A DNA stretch of 64,000 nucleotides. Origin: Lelliottia nimipressuralis. Its GTDB lineage: Bacteria > Pseudomonadota > Gammaproteobacteria > Enterobacterales > Enterobacteriaceae. Below the pieces are notes generated by a model. It worked only from the letters and a program-made list of their open reading frames with translations, was not told the origin of the DNA and made no database searches. The position numbers were made by a program, and so were the translations under genes. Shown here in pieces: positions 54,652-64,000 of this stretch (positions are counted from its first letter, which is position 1; each line of letters opens with the position of its first letter). The stretch lies in NCBI RefSeq assembly GCF_004115925.1, contig NZ_SDDX01000001.1:62001-126000 (forward strand), given 5' to 3'.

Positions 54652-55343
54652 ATGAAAGCGTTCGATCTTCAGCGGATGGCGTTCGACAAAGTCCCGCTTG
54701 AGTTCTTAGGGGAAGTGGCTTTGCGCAGCCTCTACACCTTTATTCTGGTGTTTCTGTTTCTCAAAATCACAGGGCGGCGCGGCGTAAGGCAGATGTCGCT
54801 GTTTGAAGTCCTGATCATTCTGACACTCGGCTCTGCGGCCGGTGACGTCGCGTTTTATGACGATGTGCCGATGATTCCGGTGTTGATCGTTTTTGTCACG
54901 CTGGGCTTGCTCTATCGGCTGGTGATGTGGCTGATGTCGAAAAGCGAAAAAATCGAGGATCTGCTGGAAGGCAAGCCGGTGGTGATTGTCGAAGAGGGGC
55001 AACTGGCCTGGGAGAAGGTGCGCAGCGCCAACATGACTGAATTTGAGTTTTTCATGGAGCTGCGCTTAAACAGCGTGGAACAGCTGGGCCAGGTGCGGCT
55101 GGCGATCATGGAAACGAACGGGCAGATTAGCGTCTACTACTATGACGACGATGACGTGAAACCGGGTTTATGCATTTGCCGGATGAATACGTTGAACGCT
55201 TTACCACCGTCCCGGAGGCAGGAGAGTACGCCTGTCGACGCTGTAGCCATGTTCTGACGATGCAGCCGGGCGATCATCAACTTTGCCCTCGCTGTGCGAA
55301 TCCAGTATGGACGAAGGTGAGCCGGGCTAAACGCGTCACCTGA
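54652..55343 (+). pseudogene. ycaP: YcaP (DUF421/YetF family) with one-base frameshift
   Basis: Inner-membrane protein of unknown function. The ATG frame reads normally for 173 residues: about three N-terminal helices (LYTFILVFLFLKITG, LFEVLIILTLGSAAG, PVLIVFVTLGLLYRLVMWL) and the DUF421 domain ending VKPGL. It then runs out of homology and stops at 55257 (201 residues). The correct C-terminus continues in the -1 frame from 55170 to 55343 (MHLPDEYVERF, then CRRCS, LCPRCANP), ending AKRVT as in E. coli. The sum is 230 residues, the family length. The break is at GGGTTTA (55164-55170), a canonical X_XXY_YYZ slip site in the zero frame. Either one base was lost (mutation or sequencing error) or a -1 frameshift makes the full protein. 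The ATG was preferred over starts inside the ycaO promoter; AAGGCG precedes it. Confidence 0.85.
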
Positions 55344-55505
55344 CAGCCAATTTGTCGGTTTTGTGACAACGCGCTGGCAGATTGTTTTGTGTGAGCGGGG
55401 ACACATTTTCCCGGTCATAAGTTTTAGACATTGCGGCGCGTGTCACTGAATGATAAAACCGATATCCACAGTTATAACTTATGGCTTTTAGCGTGGTGAG
55501 GGTAA

Positions 55506-56594
55506 ATGGCTCAGGTCTTTAATTTCAGTTCAGGTCCGGCAATGCTACCGGCGGATGTGCTTAAACAGGCTCAGCAGGAGCTTTGCGACTGGCAGGGTCT
55601 CGGTACATCGGTGATGGAAATTAGCCATCGTGGAAAAGAGTTTATCCAGGTGGCGGAAGAGGCAGAAAAAGATTTTCGCGATCTGCTGAATATTCCCTCG
55701 AACTACAAAGTATTGTTCTGCCACGGCGGCGGGCGCGGTCAGTTTGCCGGCATCCCGCTGAATCTGCTCGGCGACAAAACCACCGCAGACTACGTTGATG
55801 CCGGCTACTGGGCAGCCAGCGCAGTGAAAGAAGCCAAAAAATACTGCACCCCGAATGTTATCGACGCCAAAATCACTGTTGATGGCCTGCGCGGCGTGAA
55901 GCCGATGAGTGAATGGCAGCTGTCCAGCGACGCGGCCTATCTTCACTACTGCCCGAACGAGACTATCGACGGCATCGCCATTCACGAAGAGCCAAACTTT
56001 GGCGACAACGTCGTTGTCACGGCTGATTTATCCTCAACCATTCTCTCTGGCCCGCTGGATGTCAGCCGCTACGGCGTGATTTATGCTGGCGCGCAGAAGA
56101 ACATTGGCCCGGCTGGTTTAACGTTAGTGATTGTCCGCGAAGATCTGCTGGGCAAAGCGCACCAGGCCTGCCCGTCGATTCTGGACTATACCGTTCTGAA
56201 TGATAACGACTCCATGTTTAACACCCCGCCGACCTTCGCCTGGTATCTTTCTGGCCTTGTCTTCAAATGGTTGAAGAAAAATGGCGGTGTGGCGAAGATG
56301 GATAAGATCAATCAGCAAAAAGCGACCCTTCTGTACAGCGCGATTGATGGCAGCGGCTTCTATCGCAACGACGTGGCCAGCGCGAATCGTTCTCGCATGA
56401 ACGTGCCGTTCCAGTTGGCTGACAGCAATCTTGATAAGCTGTTCCTCGAAGAGTCCTTCGCGGCGGGTCTGCATGCCCTGAAAGGCCACCGCGTGGTCGG
56501 CGGCATGCGTGCTTCCATCTACAATGCGATGCCGCTGGAAGGCGTCAAAGCGCTGACTGATTTTATGGCCGACTTCGAACGTCGCCACGGTTAA
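55506..56594 (+). CDS. serC: Phosphoserine/phosphohydroxythreonine aminotransferase
   Basis: PLP enzyme of serine and pyridoxine biosynthesis, 362 residues. It starts [15 protein letters not shown], the phosphate-binding stretch is [16 protein letters not shown], and the Schiff-base Lys is in [12 protein letters not shown] (about 198). It heads the serC-aroA operon, separated from aroA by 70 bp with an attenuator-like hairpin. In E. coli this pair is co-transcribed. Confidence 0.98.
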   Translation: MAQVFNFSSGPAMLPADVLKQAQQELCDWQGLGTSVMEISHRGKEFIQVAEEAEKDFRDLLNIPSNYKVLFCHGGGRGQFAGIPLNLLGDKTTADYVDAGYWAASAVKEAKKYCTPNVIDAKITVDGLRGVKPMSEWQLSSDAAYLHYCPNETIDGIAIHEEPNFGDNVVVTADLSSTILSGPLDVSRYGVIYAGAQKNIGPAGLTLVIVREDLLGKAHQACPSILDYTVLNDNDSMFNTPPTFAWYLSGLVFKWLKKNGGVAKMDKINQQKATLLYSAIDGSGFYRNDVASANRSRMNVPFQLADSNLDKLFLEESFAAGLHALKGHRVVGGMRASIYNAMPLEGVKALTDFMADFERRHG

Positions 56595-56611
56595 TTGCGC
56601 GAGTTTTTCAC

Positions 56612-56638
56612 CCCCGTAGCCTCGCTGCGGGGTTTTTA
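56612..56638 (+). terminator. Intercistronic terminator/attenuator serC-aroA
   Basis: Arms CCCCG/CGGGG with inner AGC/GCT (one mismatch), followed by five T, in the serC-aroA gap. Since the two genes form an operon in relatives, it probably stops only part of transcription. Confidence 0.75.
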
Positions 56639-56664
56639 TTATGTTGATTTGAGAGTTAAGTTTC

Positions 56665-57948
56665 ATGGAATCCCTGACGTTACAACCGATCGCGCGGGTA
56701 GATGGCACCATTAATCTGCCTGGTTCAAAAAGTGTCTCGAACCGCGCCCTGCTGCTGGCTGCTCTGGCAAATGGCACCACTGTTCTCACTAACCTGCTGG
56801 ATAGTGACGACGTTCGCCATATGCTGAATGCGCTGAACGCGTTAGGTGTTCAGTACACGCTGTCAGCCGATCGTACGCGTTGTGAAGTGACGGGCAACGG
56901 CGGTGCGCTGCAAACTGTCGACGAGCTGGAGCTGTTTCTCGGCAACGCGGGTACGGCAATGCGCCCTCTGGCGGCAGCGCTGTGCCTGGGCAGCAACAAT
57001 GTTGTGCTGACCGGCGAGCCACGCATGAAAGAGCGTCCGATCGGTCATCTGGTGGATGCCCTGCGTCAGGGCGGCGCGCAGATTGACTATCTGGAGCAGG
57101 AAAATTACCCACCACTGCGTCTTCGCGGTGGATTTACGGGCGGCGACGTAGCGGTAGACGGTAGCGTTTCCAGCCAGTTCCTGACGGCGCTGCTGATGAC
57201 GGCACCGCTGGCATCTCAAGATACGGTGATCACCATCAAAGGGGATCTGGTTTCCAAACCCTACATTGATATCACCCTGCATCTGATGAAGACGTTTGGC
57301 GTCGAGGTGGAAAACCAGGCGTATCAGCGCTTCGTGGTGCGTGGTGCGCAACAGTATCAGTCGCCGGGCCACTATCTGGTGGAAGGGGATGCATCATCCG
57401 CCTCCTATTTCCTCGCTGCCGGTGCGATTAAAGGCGGCACGGTGAAAGTCACCGGTATCGGGCGTAACAGTGTTCAGGGCGACATTCGCTTTGCCGATGT
57501 GCTGGAAAAAATGGGCGCCGTCATCACCTGGGGCGATGATTTTATTGCCTGTACCCGCGGTGAGCTGAACGCGGTCGATATGGACATGAACCATATTCCT
57601 GATGCGGCGATGACCATTGCTACAGCAGCACTGTTTGCCAAAGGCACCACAACGCTACGTAATATCTATAACTGGCGCGTAAAAGAGACGGACCGCCTGT
57701 TTGCGATGGCGACGGAGCTGCGTAAAGTGGGCGCTGAAGTGGAAGAGGGCGAAGACTACATTCGCGTGACGCCACCAGCCAAACTGCAGGTTGCAGAGAT
57801 CGGGACATACAACGATCACCGTATGGCGATGTGTTTCTCGCTGGTGGCCTTGTCCGATACGCCAGTGACAATTCTGGACCCGAAATGCACCGCAAAAACG
57901 TTCCCGGACTATTTCGAACAGCTGGCGCGCATTAGCACACTTGCCTGA
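56665..57948 (+). CDS. aroA: 3-phosphoshikimate 1-carboxyvinyltransferase (EPSP synthase)
   Basis: Shikimate-pathway enzyme and glyphosate target, 427 residues. Key segments are [17 protein letters not shown] (Lys binding), [15 protein letters not shown] (the Gly/Pro loop of glyphosate-sensitive class I), [17 protein letters not shown], and [13 protein letters not shown]. No resistance-type change at Gly96 or Pro101 is obvious. It ends before a strong terminator. Confidence 0.98.
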   Translation: MESLTLQPIARVDGTINLPGSKSVSNRALLLAALANGTTVLTNLLDSDDVRHMLNALNALGVQYTLSADRTRCEVTGNGGALQTVDELELFLGNAGTAMRPLAAALCLGSNNVVLTGEPRMKERPIGHLVDALRQGGAQIDYLEQENYPPLRLRGGFTGGDVAVDGSVSSQFLTALLMTAPLASQDTVITIKGDLVSKPYIDITLHLMKTFGVEVENQAYQRFVVRGAQQYQSPGHYLVEGDASSASYFLAAGAIKGGTVKVTGIGRNSVQGDIRFADVLEKMGAVITWGDDFIACTRGELNAVDMDMNHIPDAAMTIATAALFAKGTTTLRNIYNWRVKETDRLFAMATELRKVGAEVEEGEDYIRVTPPAKLQVAEIGTYNDHRMAMCFSLVALSDTPVTILDPKCTAKTFPDYFEQLARISTLA

Positions 57949-57967
57949 TTCTTCCCTGGATGAGACG

Positions 57968-57997
57968 AAAAAGTCGACTACGAGTCGGCTTTTTTTA
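57968..57997 (+). terminator. Terminator of serC-aroA
   Basis: Arms AAAAGtCGAC and GTCGgCTTTT (one wobble pair) around TACGA, ending in a T-run. It lies 19 bp after the aroA stop. Confidence 0.85.
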
Positions 57998-58102
57998 TGT
58001 CCCGTTTCAAACTTTTTTCATGACATCGTGGAGTGCTATCTTCCCGTGAACGTTGTGGGTTAACCCATAATTTTTCAATAAGTTAATCAACGGAAGATAG
58101 AT

Positions 58103-58870
58103 ATGAAAAATCGTAAACTGCTTTTATCTCTGGCCATTGCCGCTACGCTTCTTGCTGGCTGTAAAAATATGAACGGCGTCGATCCTAACGGGATCGCGAG
58201 CGCCGGTATGTCGGCCTATAAAGCCGCGACGCTCTCTGACGCTGATGCGAAAGCCATCGCCAACGGCGGCTGTAAAGAACTGGACAGCCAAAATGAGATT
58301 GCGGGCGCTTCAAGCAAATATACTAAGCGCATCAATAAAATAGCGAAGGCGCTCGGGAACACTATTAACGGCACGCCGGTTAACTATAAGGTCTATTTGA
58401 CCAGCGACATCAACGCCTGGGCAATGGCGAATGGCTGTGTTCGTGTGTACAGCAGTCTGATGGATATGATGACGGACAACGAGGTCGAAGGGGTGTTAGG
58501 CCATGAGCTGGGGCACGTGGCGCTGGGCCATTCCCGTAAAGCGATGCAGACGGCCTATGCGACTGTTGCCGCTCGCGATGCTGTTTCGGCAACCAGCGGG
58601 GTGGCGTCTCAGCTCACGCAGTCCCAGTTAGGTGATATTGCGGAAGGGGCGATAAATTCTGCATTCTCGCGCAGTCAGGAGTCTGAGGCAGATGATTTCT
58701 CTTACGATTTGCTCAAAAAACGTAAAATCAGCACCGCGGGTTTAGCCAGCAGTTTCGATAAACTGGCTGCCCTCGACAGCGCCCACGCAAAATCCTTGTT
58801 TGATTCTCATCCGCCATCGACAGAACGTGCGCAGCATATCCGCGACCGTATTGCGGCAGATAAGAAGTAA
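58103..58870 (+). CDS. ycaL: M48-family metalloprotease YcaL
   Basis: Outer-membrane lipoprotein protease, 255 residues. Lipobox LLAGC gives Cys20. The zinc motif is HELGHVALGH, and the third ligand Glu is in SQESEADDFSYDLLKK. E. coli YcaL degrades LptD stalled at the BAM complex; it is related to LoiP and BepA. It is a separate unit, with an upstream region containing the aroA terminator. Confidence 0.94.
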   Translation: MKNRKLLLSLAIAATLLAGCKNMNGVDPNGIASAGMSAYKAATLSDADAKAIANGGCKELDSQNEIAGASSKYTKRINKIAKALGNTINGTPVNYKVYLTSDINAWAMANGCVRVYSSLMDMMTDNEVEGVLGHELGHVALGHSRKAMQTAYATVAARDAVSATSGVASQLTQSQLGDIAEGAINSAFSRSQESEADDFSYDLLKKRKISTAGLASSFDKLAALDSAHAKSLFDSHPPSTERAQHIRDRIAADKK

Positions 58871-58965
58871 CGCTTTGACTTACGGGCTGGTTTTACGCCA
58901 GTCCGTCCTTTGATGCCTATTTCTTCTACACTCACCTTCAAACATTCCGTTATTTGCAAGCAACA

Positions 58966-58995
58966 TTAACGGTTGCGGGCAATGGCGCGTATAAT
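58966..58995 (+). promoter_or_regulatory. Candidate promoter of cmk
   Basis: -10 TATAAT at 58990-58995 (perfect) with -35 TTAACG at 58966-58971 and an 18-bp spacer, 44 bp before the cmk ATG. It probably drives cmk-rpsA. Confidence 0.6.
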
Positions 58996-59039
58996 GCGCG
59001 GCGTTTATGTAACTGACGCCTTTAATGAAGGAGAGAACG

Positions 59040-59723
59040 ATGACAGCAATTGCCCCGGTAATTACCATTGATGGGCCAAGCGGTGCGGGTAAAGGCACCT
59101 TGTGCAAAGCGATGGCGGAAGCATTGCAATGGCATCTTTTAGATTCGGGCGCGATCTATCGCGTACTGGCGTTAGCGGCGTTGCATCATCATGTGGACAT
59201 GGCTTCTGAAGAGGCGCTGGTGCCTCTGGCTGCGCACCTGGATGTCCGCTTTGTGTCCACCAACGGCAATCTTGAAGTCATCCTTGAAGGGGAAGACGTG
59301 AGCGGTGAAATCCGCACCCAGGAAGTGGCAAATGCGGCTTCGCAGGTGGCGGCGTTCCCGCGCGTTCGTGAAGCGCTCTTACGTCGTCAGCGCGCCTTCC
59401 GCGAAGCGCCGGGCCTGATTGCGGATGGTCGTGACATGGGAACGGTGGTGTTTCCTGATGCGCCGGTGAAAATTTTCCTTGACGCTTCCTCGGAAGAACG
59501 CGCGCAACGTCGTATGCTTCAGTTGCAGGAAAAGGGCTTTAGTGTTAACTTTGATCGCCTTTTATCCGAGATAAAAGAGCGCGATGACCGCGATCGTAAT
59601 CGTGCTGTAGCGCCACTTGTTCCGGCAGACGATGCCTTAGTGCTCGATTCTACCCGATTAACTATTGAGCAAGTGATTGAAAAAGCGTTACAATACGCGC
59701 GCCAGAAATTGGCACTCGCTTAA
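59040..59723 (+). CDS. cmk: Cytidylate kinase
   Basis: Phosphorylates CMP and dCMP with ATP, 227 residues. P-loop GPSGAGKG (12-19), a nucleotide-binding DSGAIYR motif (about 36-42), and the [11 protein letters not shown] segment are present. The ATG at 59040 follows AAGGAGA; a frame 15 bp earlier overlaps the ribosome-binding site. It is followed by rpsA after 108 bp, as in relatives where the genes are co-transcribed. Confidence 0.97.
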   Translation: MTAIAPVITIDGPSGAGKGTLCKAMAEALQWHLLDSGAIYRVLALAALHHHVDMASEEALVPLAAHLDVRFVSTNGNLEVILEGEDVSGEIRTQEVANAASQVAAFPRVREALLRRQRAFREAPGLIADGRDMGTVVFPDAPVKIFLDASSEERAQRRMLQLQEKGFSVNFDRLLSEIKERDDRDRNRAVAPLVPADDALVLDSTRLTIEQVIEKALQYARQKLALA

Positions 59724-59831
59724 TCGCGACAGATTCGTAGTGCCCCGCTGCAATGGATTGACGGTGGGTATGTGAAACAACCCCATCCGGCATGGAGCCA
59801 GGTGGACGTTATATTAACCTGAAGATTAAAC

Positions 59832-61505
59832 ATGACTGAATCTTTTGCTCAACTATTTGAAGAATCCTTAAAAACAATCGAAACCCGTCCGGGTTCCATC
59901 GTTCGTGGTGTTGTTGTTGCTATCGACAAAGATATCGTACTGGTTGACGCCGGTCTGAAATCTGAGTCTGCCATTCCGGCAGAGCAGTTCAAAAACGCCC
60001 AGGGCGAGCTGGAAATCCAGGTTGGTGACGAAGTTGACGTTGCACTGGATGCAGTAGAAGACGGCTTCGGTGAAACTCTGCTGTCCCGTGAGAAAGCTAA
60101 ACGTCACGAAGCTTGGATCACGCTGGAAAAAGCTTACGAAGAAGCTGAAACTGTAGTCGGTGTTATCAACGGCAAAGTTAAAGGTGGCTTCACTGTTGAG
60201 CTGAACGGTATTCGCGCGTTCCTGCCAGGTTCTCTGGTAGACGTTCGTCCGGTTCGCGACACGCTGCACCTGGAAGGCAAAGAGCTTGAGTTCAAAGTAA
60301 TCAAGCTGGACCAGAAGCGTAACAACGTTGTTGTTTCTCGTCGTGCCGTTATCGAATCCGAGAACAGCGCAGAGCGCGATCAGCTGCTGGAAAACCTGCA
60401 GGAAGGCATGGAAGTTAAAGGTATCGTTAAGAACCTCACTGACTACGGTGCATTCGTTGATCTGGGTGGTGTTGATGGCCTGCTGCACATCACCGACATG
60501 GCGTGGAAACGCGTTAAACACCCAAGCGAAATCGTGAACGTTGGCGACGAAATCACTGTTAAAGTGCTGAAGTTCGACCGCGAGCGCACTCGTGTATCCC
60601 TGGGCCTGAAACAGCTGGGCGAAGATCCATGGGTCGCTATCGCTAAACGTTACCCAGAAGGTACTAAACTGACTGGTCGCGTTACCAACCTGACCGACTA
60701 CGGCTGCTTCGTTGAAATCGAAGAAGGCGTTGAAGGCCTGGTGCACGTTTCCGAAATGGACTGGACCAACAAAAACATCCACCCATCCAAAGTTGTTAAC
60801 GTTGGTGATGTAGTGGAAGTGATGGTTCTGGATATCGACGAAGAACGTCGTCGTATCTCCCTGGGCCTGAAACAGTGCAAAAACAACCCATGGCAGCAGT
60901 TCGCGGAAACCCACAACAAGGGCGACCGTGTTGAAGGTAAAATCAAGTCTATCACTGACTTCGGTATCTTCATCGGCCTGGACGGCGGCATCGACGGCCT
61001 GGTTCACCTGTCTGACATCTCCTGGAACGTTGCAGGCGAAGAAGCAGTACGTGAATACAAAAAAGGCGACGAAATCGCTGCAGTTGTTCTGCAGGTTGAC
61101 GCAGAACGTGAGCGTATCTCTCTGGGCGTTAAACAGCTCGCAGAAGATCCGTTCAACAACTGGGTTGCACTGAACAAGAAAGGCGCAATCGTAAACGGTA
61201 AAGTGACTGCAGTTGACGCTAAAGGCGCAACCGTAGAACTGGCTGACGGCGTTGAAGGTTACCTGCGCGCTTCTGAAGCTTCACGTGACCGCGTTGAAGA
61301 TGCAACTCTGGTTCTGAGCGTTGGCGACGACGTTGAAGCTAAATTCACCGGTGTTGACCGTAAGAACCGTGCAATCAGCCTGTCTGTTCGTGCTAAAGAC
61401 GAAGCTGATGAGAAAGATGCAATCGCAACTGTTAACAAACAGGAAGATGCAGGTTTCTCTAACAACGCAATGGCTGAAGCTTTCAAAGCAGCTAAAGGCG
61501 AGTAA
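59832..61505 (+). CDS. rpsA: 30S ribosomal protein S1
   Basis: RNA-binding ribosomal protein of 557 residues that unfolds mRNA at initiation. Six S1 OB-fold repeats occupy about 21-87, 105-171, 192-260, 277-347, 364-434 and 451-520; [18 protein letters not shown] is the third. Codons are highly optimised. The leader before the ATG has only a weak GAAG ribosome-binding site, as in E. coli, where S1 represses its own translation through the folded leader. Confidence 0.98.
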   Translation: MTESFAQLFEESLKTIETRPGSIVRGVVVAIDKDIVLVDAGLKSESAIPAEQFKNAQGELEIQVGDEVDVALDAVEDGFGETLLSREKAKRHEAWITLEKAYEEAETVVGVINGKVKGGFTVELNGIRAFLPGSLVDVRPVRDTLHLEGKELEFKVIKLDQKRNNVVVSRRAVIESENSAERDQLLENLQEGMEVKGIVKNLTDYGAFVDLGGVDGLLHITDMAWKRVKHPSEIVNVGDEITVKVLKFDRERTRVSLGLKQLGEDPWVAIAKRYPEGTKLTGRVTNLTDYGCFVEIEEGVEGLVHVSEMDWTNKNIHPSKVVNVGDVVEVMVLDIDEERRRISLGLKQCKNNPWQQFAETHNKGDRVEGKIKSITDFGIFIGLDGGIDGLVHLSDISWNVAGEEAVREYKKGDEIAAVVLQVDAERERISLGVKQLAEDPFNNWVALNKKGAIVNGKVTAVDAKGATVELADGVEGYLRASEASRDRVEDATLVLSVGDDVEAKFTGVDRKNRAISLSVRAKDEADEKDAIATVNKQEDAGFSNNAMAEAFKAAKGE

Positions 61506-61555
61506 TTCAAGTTCTCTAAATCGTTTGGGCGGTAACAAGGCAACGAACCTGAGAG

Positions 61556-61633
61556 CCCCAGCCACTTACTCAAGTAAATGACTGGGGTGGAACAGGCGAA
61601 GTTAACGCAGTGACCGCTCGAAGGATGACGAGC
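61556..61633. other. Multi-hairpin element between rpsA and ihfB
   Basis: A long stem-loop (61556-61587) pairs CCCCAG with CTGGGG and continues through CA/TG and TTAC/GTAA, interrupted by two C-A mismatches. A second hairpin GCTCG/CGAGC follows at 61616-61633. The unit is not a standard terminator, as no T-run follows. It may be a repeated intergenic element or a structured 3' UTR. Confidence 0.55.
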
Positions 61634-61670
61634 AGACTTGACAGATTGCAGGATTCGTTCTGTAATCAAT

Positions 61671-61700
61671 AACAAAGGGCGGCTACGGCCGCCCTTGTTT
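61671..61700 (+). terminator. Terminator of rpsA
   Basis: GGGCGGC (61677-61683) pairs with GCCGCCC (61688-61694), extended by CAA/TTG, and is followed by a short T stretch. It separates rpsA from ihfB, possibly incompletely. Confidence 0.65.
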
Positions 61701-61743
61701 AATAAGCTGTTCAGCTAATTGGTTTGAAGGAACCGGAGGAATC

Positions 61744-62031
61744 ATGACCAAGTCAGAATTGATTGAAAGACTTGCCAGCCAACAATCGCACATCCCCGCA
61801 AAAGCAGTGGAAGATGCAGTGAAAGAGATGCTAGAGCATATGGCCTCGACTCTTGCACAAGGCGAGCGCATTGAAATCCGCGGTTTCGGTAGTTTCTCTC
61901 TGCATTATCGTGCTCCACGAACCGGGCGTAACCCGAAGACTGGTGATAAAGTCGACCTGGAAGGCAAATACGTTCCGCACTTTAAGCCGGGTAAAGAACT
62001 GCGCGATCGCGCCAATATTTACGGAAACTGA
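61744..62031 (+). CDS. ihfB: Integration host factor subunit beta
   Basis: DNA-bending protein; forms a heterodimer with IhfA, 95 residues (one more than E. coli, a C-terminal Asn). The beta-arm tip with the intercalating Pro lies in [15 protein letters not shown]. The [13 protein letters not shown] segment is typical. The ATG at 61744 follows a GGAGGA site. It is a separate unit with its own terminator. Confidence 0.98.
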   Translation: MTKSELIERLASQQSHIPAKAVEDAVKEMLEHMASTLAQGERIEIRGFGSFSLHYRAPRTGRNPKTGDKVDLEGKYVPHFKPGKELRDRANIYGN

Positions 62032-62064
62032 GTTTTAGCCTTCGGGCGAACTGGGTTTTTCAAA

Positions 62065-62090
62065 AGAAAGCACCTTCGGGTGCTTTTTTC
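62065..62090 (+). terminator. Terminator of ihfB
   Basis: Perfect stem AAAGCACC/GGTGCTTT (62067-62074, 62079-62086) with a TTCG tetraloop, continuing into a T-run. A strong rho-independent terminator. Confidence 0.9.
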
Positions 62091-62245
62091 TTATCTATTT
62101 TTAAATATCTGAAGCAGCGCTGCAACTCAGCATGGCTGTTTCTGCAACCCGAAAGATTCTCTTCGGCAATGGCTGCAACCGCGTATTTTCATGCCTGACT
62201 CGCCCAACGCCATACAGCAAACTGTCCCTAAACAGGGAGGTGTGT

Positions 62246-64000
62246 GTGGGTATTCCAGTCATCAGTGCATGTTTAATTTCAGCTATCGTGCCATTACTTT
62301 GGCTGCCTTCGCTCCCCGGTTTGCCAGTCGTCTGGGTGTGCATTGCAGTTGGCATCCTGCTGGCACTGCAACGTCTGGTTTATCTGCGGTATGCGGGGCT
62401 ATGGCTGATATTTTTTGCCTGGGGAGTCTTAGCGGCGCTGGAGTGCGTATGGCCGATGCAAAACCTGACGGCCGGGCCACAGCAGGCAGAAATCGTCATC
62501 ACAGGTACAGATGGCGCCACCACCCATCAGGCCAGGATTGTCAGCCTTGGCGGCAAGCCCTGGTTTTCGACGACAGGTGTCACGCTCTACGGAAATTACT
62601 TGCCGCAGGCGGTCTGTGCAGGGCAACGCTGGGCGGTGACGCTGCATCTTCGCGCGGTGCATGGTGAGCTTAACGAAGGCGGTTTTGATTCGCAGCGCTA
62701 TGCGCTTGCTTCGCATCAGCCTCTGACCGGTCGCTTCACTCATGCCGAGGCGATTGATACCACGTGCAGCCTGCGCTCCCGCTATCTCACATCTCTTACC
62801 TCAACGCTCACATCTTATACATGGGGTTCTGTCATTCTTGGGTTGGGAATGGGGGAGCGTCTGGCAGTCTCACAAGACGTGAAAAAATTGATGCGTGAGA
62901 CCGGGACTTTGCACCTGATGGCGATCTCGGGTTTGCACATTGCGCTTGCGGCATCAATTGTCTGGCTCATCGTTCGTGGACTTCAATTTTTACTCCCATG
63001 CCACTGGATTAACTGGCGCACACCACTACTTGCTGGAGTCTGCTTCGCGGCGTTTTACGCCTGGCTTACAGGAATGCAGCCGCCAGCCTTACGGACTGTC
63101 GTCTCTCTTACCGTGATGGCATTGCTGCGTCTGAGTGGACGGCAATGGTCACCGTGGCAGGTCTGGTTATGTTGTGTCGCGGCGATCCTGTTTATCGATC
63201 CATTGGCCGTACTTTCACAAAGCCTGGCACTCTCCGCCTTTGCCGTTGCGACCCTTATTTTCTGGTATCAGTGGCTGCCCCTGCCAAAATGGCAACTTCC
63301 GCGGTGGTTAAAACCTCTGCCAGCACTGTTGGATTTGCAACTTGGGATGCTGTTTTTACTACTGCCGCTACAGGTCAGCATTTTTCATGGCATGAGTCTT
63401 TCTTCTGTAATCGCGAATCTCTTTGCCGTGCCGCTGGTTACATTCATATCCGTCCCCTTGATCCTGGCCGGAATGTTGCTGCATCTTTGTGCGTTGAATG
63501 TATTGGAAATCAAGGTCTGGTTTCTGGCTGATAAATCGCTGGATCTGCTTTTTGGATTGCTAAAAAAATTACCGGACGGCTGGATTGATATTGATGAGCG
63601 CTGGCTCGCCGTCACCTGCCTCCCGTGGATTACCGTGATGGCATGGCGTTTACGTGCCTGGCGGTCAGTCCCCGCAGTCTGTCTTGCATTAAGCGTATTG
63701 CTGACGTTTCCCTTGTGGCGCTCTCAGAAAACCGAGGGCTGGACGGTGCATATGCTGGATATCGGTCAGGGACTGGCCATGGTAGTTGAGCGACAGGGAA
63801 GGGCGATTTTGTATGATACCGGCTTAGCCTGGCCGGGGGGCGACAGTGCACAACAGCAAATTATCCCCTGGCTGCGCTGGCACCATCTGACGCCAGAAGG
63901 GGTGATTCTCAGTCATGAACACATGGACCATATTGGCGGATTACACTCTCTGCAAAAAGCATGGCCGTCAATATGGATAAGAAGTCCGCTCGACTGGGGC
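62246..64000 (+). CDS. ycaI: ComEC/Rec2-family protein YcaI, 3' part outside window
   Basis: Large inner-membrane protein related to the DNA-uptake channel ComEC. 585 codons are visible with no stop, so the gene continues beyond the edge (E. coli homologue about 754). Several N-terminal helices are followed by DUF4131 (GGFDSQRYALA), the competence domain (LGLGMGERLAVSQDVKKLM, TGTLHLMAISGLHIALA, TGMQPPALRTVVSLT) and a metallo-beta-lactamase-like domain beginning LDIGQGLAMVVE, with SHEHMDHIGG. The start is GTG at 62246, with GGGAGG at 62235-62240. E. coli YcaI has no proven competence role. Confidence 0.9.
   Translation, partial: MGIPVISACLISAIVPLLWLPSLPGLPVVWVCIAVGILLALQRLVYLRYAGLWLIFFAWGVLAALECVWPMQNLTAGPQQAEIVITGTDGATTHQARIVSLGGKPWFSTTGVTLYGNYLPQAVCAGQRWAVTLHLRAVHGELNEGGFDSQRYALASHQPLTGRFTHAEAIDTTCSLRSRYLTSLTSTLTSYTWGSVILGLGMGERLAVSQDVKKLMRETGTLHLMAISGLHIALAASIVWLIVRGLQFLLPCHWINWRTPLLAGVCFAAFYAWLTGMQPPALRTVVSLTVMALLRLSGRQWSPWQVWLCCVAAILFIDPLAVLSQSLALSAFAVATLIFWYQWLPLPKWQLPRWLKPLPALLDLQLGMLFLLLPLQVSIFHGMSLSSVIANLFAVPLVTFISVPLILAGMLLHLCALNVLEIKVWFLADKSLDLLFGLLKKLPDGWIDIDERWLAVTCLPWITVMAWRLRAWRSVPAVCLALSVLLTFPLWRSQKTEGWTVHMLDIGQGLAMVVERQGRAILYDTGLAWPGGDSAQQQIIPWLRWHHLTPEGVILSHEHMDHIGGLHSLQKAWPSIWIRSPLDWG

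Noticed and set aside
62246..64000. Evidence for natural competence
   Set aside because: Only the ycaI/comEC gene is in the window; the other uptake genes cannot be judged and E. coli YcaI has no shown role.

Overview
The window reads as a core-chromosome segment of a member of the Enterobacteriaceae. Nearly every gene has a full-length counterpart of almost identical size in the E. coli K-12 artJ-to-ycaI region, in the same order and orientation. The proteins differ enough from K-12, and some genes differ in presence, that this is a relative of the Enterobacter/Lelliottia/Leclercia kind rather than E. coli. That genus placement is inference. No tRNA, rRNA, IS element, prophage or CRISPR array is visible. 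K-12 comparisons are from memory, not from an alignment.

Layout. 1-2079: end of a two-component operon, a response regulator cut by the window edge plus its histidine kinase, which I cannot name. 2126-5899: arginine uptake, with artJ alone and the artPIQM operon, both under apparent ARG boxes. 6117-10555: ybjP, ybjQ, amiD, ybjS, ybjT. 10566-13324: ltaE and poxB. 13477-13911: a DoxX-like gene not expected from the K-12 layout. 14016-16647: hcp-hcr with a good NsrR site. 16791-18558: lysO and aqpZ, separated by a REP-like pair. 18931-24755: ybjD, ybjX, macAB. 24860-28029: cspD, clpS, clpA. 28271-34098: infA, aat, cydCD, trxB. 34650-42592: lrp, ftsK, lolA, rarA, serS. 42802-46739: dmsABC. 47012-48160: ycaD. 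48212-52346: pflA, pflB, focA. 52753-55343: ycaO and a frameshifted ycaP. 55506-57948: serC-aroA. 58103-62031: ycaL, cmk, rpsA, ihfB. 62246 to the end: the 5' part of a comEC/ycaI gene whose 3' end lies beyond the window.

Functional themes are anaerobic and nitrosative-stress physiology (hcp-hcr, dmsABC, pfl-foc, cydCD, with FNR/NsrR-type sites), envelope biogenesis (amiD, macAB, lolA, ycaL, lipoprotein YbjP), proteolysis and translation (clpSA, aat, infA, rpsA, serS), amino-acid transport and regulation (art, lysO, lrp, serC-aroA) and chromosome maintenance (ftsK, rarA, ihfB).

I found no convincing undescribed multi-gene system. The observations most worth checking are these: (1) ycaP is broken by one base exactly at a G_GGT_TTA heptamer, so either a deletion or a sequencing error, or a -1 frameshift giving the family's normal 230 residues; (2) a multi-hairpin element between rpsA and ihfB; (3) the unidentified two-component system beside artJ; (4) a recent 78-bp duplication in the ftsK linker; (5) the absence of the serine tRNA expected between clpA and infA.
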